Under the pieces are notes generated by a model. That model was not told the origin of the DNA, made no database searches, and saw only the letters and a list, made by a program, of their open reading frames with translations. A stretch of 11,585 nt of DNA from Kordiimonadaceae bacterium (lineage in GTDB: Bacteria > Pseudomonadota > Alphaproteobacteria > Sphingomonadales > Kordiimonadaceae): positions 1 through 11,585 of the forward strand of contig JAESTR010000045.1 in the NCBI GenBank assembly GCA_016763495.1, read 5' to 3'. Positions 7,653-11,585 of this stretch are shown here, piece after piece. A program made the translations under genes and the position numbers. The first letter of the stretch is position 1. Each line of letters opens with the position of its first letter.

Positions 7653-8471
7653 TCATGAAAGAACACGGCTGAAAAATGCCTTCACCTCGTCTAATATACG
7701 CATGCCTTCATGCGCGACATCTGGCACTATTGTGATTTCTGGCCGCATACCATGATCAGTTATATTGTTGTTTAATGTACTCAAGCGGTCTCTGCGGTTT
7801 ATACCGGCGTCATTGGCACCTACTGTCCATGTTTTGGAAAATTCACTAACAGTTACATCTCTTGTTTCTGTATCGTTTTCACCAATGATAAGCTGAATAT
7901 TAACACCTCTCATGGCCTTCAGGTTGGGCTCATGGCCAAAAAGCTCTTTAAAGTTGGCTGTACCGGGCCACCATTTTAAGGAGGGGTCAAGCTGGGATAC
8001 TGTGCCCGGCGCACCTACGGATACAGCGATCAGTTTGTTTGGGTTCAGATAGAGGTACCTATGGGCAAATTGCCCGCCGCCAGAAAATCCATGCATCAGC
8101 ATTTTTGGCCTGAGGCGCTTGAAGCGAGCGCGAACCTCATCTTCCATATCATGCAAAACTTGGTCGTAATTTAGCTCTGCGTGCCTAATATATTTATAGC
8201 TATGCTTGTCATCAACGCCCAAAATTCCAATGGGAAACAAGGGTACTAAAACAATACAGTTATGCTTATCAGCGAAATCGATGAAAGCGTCTCTGTATCC
8301 TTCAGCTGTGCGTAATGAGCCATGAATGATGGTTAATAATGTATAATCTTGTTGATCAGTACCATAATAGGCTGAAGGGACATACATGCAGTATGAAAAG
8401 CGCTGATCTTTTTGGCAGCAAATGAAGGGGGTCCTGCCAATATAAGGGCTATCGCTATAAGCTTTGTCCAC
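7653..8471 (-). CDS. Alpha/beta hydrolase (putative esterase), paralogue 2
   Basis: A 272-residue cytoplasmic alpha/beta-hydrolase starting at GTG 8471, with AAGG eight bases upstream. The first internal ATG (residue 29) would remove conserved sequence. The catalytic set is complete: 'IIHGSLR' (48-54), Ser130 in G-F-S-G-G, Asp200 in 'GENDTET', and His254 in 'DVAHEG'. It is collinear with the other hydrolase in this window, sharing 'DQRFSYxMYVP', 'SVGAPGxV' and 'GANDAGxNRxxR', but the two are clearly diverged, so this is not a recent duplication. The gene is divergent from the GntR regulator and lies 460 nt upstream of the TonB-receptor gene. It may be transcribed separately under the same regulator. 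The substrate is unknown. It may cut a second ester bond of the same compound, or the same bond in a related one. Confidence 0.85.
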   Translation of the reverse strand: MDKAYSDSPYIGRTPFICCQKDQRFSYCMYVPSAYYGTDQQDYTLLTIIHGSLRTAEGYRDAFIDFADKHNCIVLVPLFPIGILGVDDKHSYKYIRHAELNYDQVLHDMEDEVRARFKRLRPKMLMHGFSGGGQFAHRYLYLNPNKLIAVSVGAPGTVSQLDPSLKWWPGTANFKELFGHEPNLKAMRGVNIQLIIGENDTETRDVTVSEFSKTWTVGANDAGINRRDRLSTLNNNITDHGMRPEITIVPDVAHEGMRILDEVKAFFSRVLS

Positions 8472-8598
8472 GAACTTTACCTTTTTGGTACTAAAATTAG
8501 ATTATTGTCTGTATAATATTATGTATAACGACTTTACTGGTGAAATACAGTATTAAATTTAAAATTAATACCAAAAATACACTTTAGAGCATAATCAC
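8472..8598. promoter_or_regulatory. Divergent promoter/operator region between hydrolase 2 and the GntR regulator
   Basis: This very AT-rich 127-nt gap must hold promoters for both directions. A TATAAT occurs at 8512-8517 on the plus strand, but I see no good -35 for it. TTTTTGGTA at 8482-8490 and its exact reverse complement TACCAAAAA at 8569-8577 form an inverted pair. The similarity extends inwards (TTTTTGGTA-Y-TAA). TACC-N5-GGTA also occurs at 8478-8490, overlapping the hydrolase ribosome-binding site. These resemble the half-sites at the TonB-receptor promoter and suggest autoregulation. Confidence 0.55.
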
Positions 8599-9489
8599 AT
8601 GACTACACTCGGCAAAAACACTATTCACTCAGACCTTACGCTTGAGGTTATTGATTATTTGAAATTGAACCAATTTGTGAAAGGCGACCGTTTAACAGAG
8701 CGCCAATTGGCCGATTCTTTGGGTGTTTCCCGGTCCCCTATTCGTAATGTATTGCAAATACTGGAAGCGCAGAATGTAATTTCGAAACGCAGCACACGCG
8801 GGTACGAGCTTGCTCTTAGTTATAAAGATATGGATCTAGTCGAGTTTGCCTCGCCGCGCTCAGCTGTCGATGAATTGTATGACGAAATAACAACGGCACA
8901 AATTTCTGGTGACTTGCCGGAGGAGTTTAATGAGCAGGACTTTATTGATAAGTTCAGTGTCACCAGAAGTGTGCTGGTAAAAGTCCTTAATCGCATGTCA
9001 CATGAGGGCTTAGTTGAGAAAAAACTTGGTAGAGGCTGGGCATGCCAGCCTGTCATTGCATCAAAAGACGCGCACTTAAAAAGCTATGAATTTCGGTTGG
9101 CTATTGAGCCCAATATATTGCGAGCGTCTACATTCAAAATAGACGAAAGCCGCTTGCAGCTTTGCTTGGAAACTCACCAGAAAATCCACAATGGCATGAT
9201 AACGGAAATGGCATCGACCAAAGTTGCTGAAATTAATGCAGATTTTCACCAGATGCTGGCTGATTTCTCACAGAATGATTTTTTCAGAGATGCCGTACGA
9301 CGACAGAACCAAGTGCGACGCTTGATGGAAAATCGAGTATCCAGCGCCCATGAACGCATACTGGAAGCTTGCGGCGAGCATATTGGTATATTGAATGCCA
9401 TCGCTGGCGGTAATATGTCTGGGGCAGCTAATTTGATGACATACCATCTTGTACGGGCTTCGGGCAGCCAAATTGGTTTGCCAACGTAA
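8599..9489 (+). CDS. GntR-family regulator with two tandem winged-helix domains and an FCD ligand domain
   Basis: A 296-residue transcription regulator. Domain one (about 11-75) is a standard GntR winged helix with 'GDRLTERQLADSLGVSRSPIRNVL'. Domain two (about 88-152) repeats the pattern with 'DFIDKFSVTRSVLVKVLNRMSHEGLVEKK' and a wing 'GRGWACQPV'. The C-terminal part (about 160-290) fits the FadR/FCD ligand domain and keeps likely metal-binding residues Asp215 and His217 ('ADFHQ'), His261 ('GEHIGIL') and His283 ('TYHL'). FCD regulators normally have one winged helix and about 220-250 residues, so the extra domain explains the length. Start ATG 8599 has a poor Shine-Dalgarno, in keeping with low expression. 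It is divergent from hydrolase 2 and probably senses an acidic intermediate of the pathway. Repressor or activator cannot be told from sequence. Confidence 0.88.
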   Translation: MTTLGKNTIHSDLTLEVIDYLKLNQFVKGDRLTERQLADSLGVSRSPIRNVLQILEAQNVISKRSTRGYELALSYKDMDLVEFASPRSAVDELYDEITTAQISGDLPEEFNEQDFIDKFSVTRSVLVKVLNRMSHEGLVEKKLGRGWACQPVIASKDAHLKSYEFRLAIEPNILRASTFKIDESRLQLCLETHQKIHNGMITEMASTKVAEINADFHQMLADFSQNDFFRDAVRRQNQVRRLMENRVSSAHERILEACGEHIGILNAIAGGNMSGAANLMTYHLVRASGSQIGLPT

Positions 9490-9573
9490 GCAATATATTT
9501 ATCTGTTTCACATAAGAGAGAACCATAGAGTTATCCCTTATTTACGTGCCTACTTTATCCGCGTGAATATGAT

Positions 9574-9629
9574 AAGCGGCAAAGATGGCGTGCGTAATAT
9601 GGAGCTAGCCAACGTTTCTGCCGCTTTTT
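9574..9629 (+). terminator. Possible terminator of the GntR regulator gene
   Basis: AAGCGGCA (9574-9581) pairs exactly with TGCCGCTT (9619-9626). Further imperfect pairs extend inwards, and the right arm runs into a T5 tract. The loop is long (37 nt between the exact arms), so this is only a moderate candidate. It lies about 85 nt after the regulator's stop codon. Confidence 0.35.
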
Positions 9630-9971
9630 CCTGTGTTTCAATTTCCGCCTAGCCTAGCGCTACCAACAGGTTTCTACTGTTAGAAGCGCGCAGTATTGCG
9701 TCAGGGAAATCCGGTTTCACAGACCCATGAGAGTATGGGGACGTTAGCAGCCATGCGGTGTTTGCGTATCCGCTATGGTACCAATTAACAAAGACGCATA
9801 TTGTACATAAGTAACTCAAGGTGTGTACTCTAATATTGGCGTATTTCGATATTAGTAGCCACCCTGACCATCATGCAGTCAGTTCTCGGCACCTTATATT
9901 GGGGGCATTAACGGCCTGCTTTTGGAGAGTGAAACGGGCGCAATAGTCGGCTTAGGGTATTTTTTTGGTGT

Positions 9972-10010
9972 ACATAGCCGCCACGTTAAGCGGCTATGTC
10001 TCATTTTTTT
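9972..10010 (+). terminator. Strong intrinsic terminator, plus orientation
   Basis: ACATAGCCGC (9972-9981) and GCGGCTATGT (9990-9999) form a perfect 10-bp stem with an 8-nt loop. After four bases a T7 run follows (10004-10010) on the plus strand. On the minus strand the stem is followed by As, so it does not look like a U-tract terminator for the aldolase operon. It lies nearly 500 nt beyond the GntR gene, the only plus-strand gene seen, so what it terminates is unclear. Confidence 0.7.
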
Positions 10011-10077
10011 GAGGTGGTAGCGGACAAATAGCAGAAATAAAACAACAACACGTACACTGCCGCTATCCGGGTGGTGT

Positions 10078-10818
10078 TTAAGCCGCCATCTCTTTCGGCA
10101 CAGCATTCAACGCCAGAGCGAGACCATCTGCATAAATAGCCTGTTCTTCAACAACAACCATAAATTTTGCCCCCAATTCAGCGGACAGCAGTTGCTCACC
10201 TTCACGCCAAGCAGGTAATATCCACGCTTTACCTGCCTTATTAGCTGCTTCAGCAATATGTCTAATGTCAGCCTTGTCAGCATCAGTGAAACCATAGTTG
10301 CCGCGCCCGACGGACAGGGAAAGGTCAGTTGGCCCAATGAAGACACCATCAACACAGTCTAGAGCCAATATAGCCTCAACATCAGCAGGTGCTTCTGCGG
10401 TTTCTATCATGGGGTAACAGCGGGTCAGTCCATTTTGTCGGTCGTAGTGATTTTCGTCTCCTACGCCATAGCCGACTGTGCGGCCACCGGCAGCGCTGCG
10501 ATTTCCAAGGGGGGCGTATTTGGTGTAGGAACATATTTCGCGCGCATGCTCTATGCCCCCGATATGAGGGATGATGACAGAATCAGCGCCTAAATCGAGC
10601 ATCTGTTGTATGGGGCTCATCTCTGGTGCCAGTGTTTTTGCACGCACTGTCAGGCCTAAGGCTTTTGCTGTGAGAATAAAGGGATCAACAGACCCAAGGT
10701 CAAAAAGGCCATGCTCAATATCCAGCACAATATGTTTTACACTGGAGGCAGCGACAATTTCTAACAGCCATATATTTGGCGTGGAAAACCAGATAGCGGT
10801 GGGGGGTGTTTTGGTCAT
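10078..10818 (-). CDS. HpcH/HpaI-family class II pyruvate aldolase
   Basis: A 246-residue metal-dependent aldolase of the HpcH/HpaI/citrate-lyase-like group, which cleaves 4-hydroxy-2-oxo acids to pyruvate (or a related keto acid) and an aldehyde. Visible family motifs are 'DIEHG' with His36, Arg59 in 'LTVRAKT', 'GADSVIIPHI' (78-87), the metal ligand Glu139 in 'PMIETAEA', and Asp165 in 'IGPTDLSLSVG'. All expected active-site residues are present and the length is normal. Start ATG 10818 has AGGA seven bases upstream and lies nine bases after the stop of the amidase gene, so the two form an operon. Its true substrate is unknown, as enzymes of this family are promiscuous. I infer a late step, splitting a hydroxy-keto acid derived from the same compound or a separate acid. 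Confidence 0.88.
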   Translation of the reverse strand: MTKTPPTAIWFSTPNIWLLEIVAASSVKHIVLDIEHGLFDLGSVDPFILTAKALGLTVRAKTLAPEMSPIQQMLDLGADSVIIPHIGGIEHAREICSYTKYAPLGNRSAAGGRTVGYGVGDENHYDRQNGLTRCYPMIETAEAPADVEAILALDCVDGVFIGPTDLSLSVGRGNYGFTDADKADIRHIAEAANKAGKAWILPAWREGEQLLSAELGAKFMVVVEEQAIYADGLALALNAVPKEMAA

Positions 10819-10827
10819 GAGGTTTTC

Positions 10828-11585
10828 CTATAAAATACGATGTTGTTGAACGGGGATTTGCTGGCGAACGGTTTGTACATAGCTTGTATCTATGGTAGCT
10901 GATATATGGCCAACCCTGTCTTCTGCGCGCGCTAGTACTGCGCCCCACGGGCCAACGACCATACTGTTACCGTAAGTGAAACGCTCTTCACCATCTTCAG
11001 TGTGCGGGCCGTAGGTGCCAGCCGCTAATACATAGGTTTGTGTTTCAATGGCACGGGCGCGGCAGAGTATTTCCCAGTGGTCTTTACCTGTTTGTAATGT
11101 GAAGGCCGCGGGGATGACAATAACCTCAGCACCGGCATCCACAAGTTTGCGGTATAGTTCGCCAAAGCGAATGTCATAACAGATGCTGCAGCCAACGATG
11201 GTGTCGTCAACTTTGTAGGTCACAATATCGGACCCTGCGCCAAAGAGGTCAGACTCTTTGTAAATTATGCCGTCAGGGGTTTCGATATCAAATAGGTGGA
11301 TTTTACGGTAGCGGGCTACCTCTTCGCCATTTGGGTTGAAAACAACCGTTGTGTTAAAGTGTTCAGTACCGGCGCGCTCCATCACACTGCCGGCATGAAT
11401 GTACACACCGAGTTCCCGAGACAGATTTTGCATCAGCTTGTAGGCAGCACCCTTTGGAAAAGCTTCTGCTTCTGCAAAAGCTTCATCTAGGGTTCCTCCC
11501 AAAAAATCATAACATTCTGGAAGAACAACAAGACGCGGGTTTTCTTTCGCTACCGTGTCACGGACCAAACGCTCGGCTTCTTGTA
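10828..11585 (-). CDS. Nitrilase-superfamily carbon-nitrogen hydrolase (Nit/omega-amidase-like), 5' end beyond window
   Basis: The gene enters from the right edge. The frame stays open past the TTG at 11568 (preceding residues Q-E-A-E-R), and probably only about 20 residues are missing. The catalytic triad of the superfamily is visible: Glu in 'VVLPECYDF', Lys in 'YRKIHLFDI', and Cys in 'GCSICYDIRF'. The stretch 'PAAFTLQTGKDHWEILCRAR' with 'AIETQTYVLAAGTYG' is typical of the Nit1/Nit2 branch, whose characterised members hydrolyse amides such as deaminated glutathione or alpha-ketoglutaramate. It would hydrolyse a small amide to acid and ammonia in the cytoplasm. The aldolase gene starts nine bases after its stop. 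The promoter is outside the window, so its regulation cannot be judged. Confidence 0.9.
   Translation of the reverse strand, partial: QEAERLVRDTVAKENPRLVVLPECYDFLGGTLDEAFAEAEAFPKGAAYKLMQNLSRELGVYIHAGSVMERAGTEHFNTTVVFNPNGEEVARYRKIHLFDIETPDGIIYKESDLFGAGSDIVTYKVDDTIVGCSICYDIRFGELYRKLVDAGAEVIVIPAAFTLQTGKDHWEILCRARAIETQTYVLAAGTYGPHTEDGEERFTYGNSMVVGPWGAVLARAEDRVGHISATIDTSYVQTVRQQIPVQQHRIL

Larger units (their letters stand above)
9490..10077. other. Gene-poor convergent region with possible decayed coding sequence
   Basis: No intact gene is supported here. A minus-strand frame without stops runs from 9870 to a TAG at 9649 and includes 'SPYSHGSVKPDFPDAILR', but it has no ATG. A plus-strand frame beginning after 9867 reads 'SAPYIGGINGLLLESETG' and continues into 'AIVGLGYFFG' just before the strong hairpin. 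Both look somewhat protein-like and may be fossil fragments of a lost gene or mobile element, or chance. A perfect inverted repeat CTAATAT/ATATTAG lies at 9830-9855, CCCAT/ATGGG at 9724-9739, and a palindromic TGGTACCA near 9775-9782. Confidence 0.45.

Noticed and set aside
9449..9652. 67-codon plus-strand open frame overlapping the end of the GntR gene
   Set aside because: It overlaps a well-supported gene in another frame, has no ribosome-binding site, and its sequence shows no recognisable protein features.
9894..10106. 70-codon minus-strand open frame downstream of the aldolase
   Set aside because: It overlaps the aldolase's 3' end and crosses the terminator hairpin; its basic, low-complexity translation looks like a shadow.
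1..11585. CRISPR arrays, tRNA or rRNA genes, complete insertion sequences
   Set aside because: No regularly spaced repeats, cloverleaf-like or rRNA-like sequence, or intact transposase was recognised on reading both strands.

Overview
The window comes from a Gram-negative bacterium, because it encodes a TonB-dependent outer-membrane receptor. Base composition is moderate and AT-leaning. The receptor's N-terminus (signal peptide ending ALA, then an EIVVTS-type TonB box) and the gene set resemble heterotrophic, probably aquatic, Proteobacteria. An alphaproteobacterium is my best guess, but the sequence does not prove it.

Left and centre (1-7192, minus strand). This looks like one long uptake and catabolism operon, read from right to left: TonB-dependent receptor; a hairpin-containing gap; class III (SpuC/omega-type) aminotransferase; alpha/beta hydrolase 1; a C45-family (isopenicillin-N acyltransferase-like) Ntn-hydrolase gene; a family-5 (Dpp/Opp-type) ABC substrate-binding protein; and the first codons of a DppB/OppB-like permease that runs off the left edge. 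The last junctions are very tight: a 4-nt gap, a TTG start overlapping a TGA stop, and a TGATG overlap. The C45 gene carries an apparent single-base deletion near its 5' end, so the long open frame 1638-2570 lacks its true N-terminus.

Regulatory centre (7193-8598). A sigma70-like promoter with stacked inverted repeats precedes the receptor gene. A second alpha/beta hydrolase, a clear paralogue of the first, follows on the minus strand. It is divergent from a GntR/FCD-type regulator on the plus strand that has two winged-helix domains in tandem. TGGTAYT-type half-sites occur as inverted pairs in both intergenic regions, which suggests the regulator controls the receptor operon, hydrolase 2 and itself.

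Right (9490-11585). A gene-poor stretch of about 590 nt holds a strong plus-oriented terminator-like hairpin and possible decayed coding sequence. It is followed by a two-gene minus-strand operon: a nitrilase-superfamily (Nit/omega-amidase-like) carbon-nitrogen hydrolase, 5' end beyond the window, and an HpcH/HpaI class II aldolase.

Taken together, I infer a substrate-specific catabolic island. A bulky compound would enter through the TonB receptor and the peptide-type ABC transporter. It would be cut by ester and amide hydrolases, then deaminated by the PLP aminotransferase. The amidase and aldolase may finish its breakdown. The substrate is unknown.
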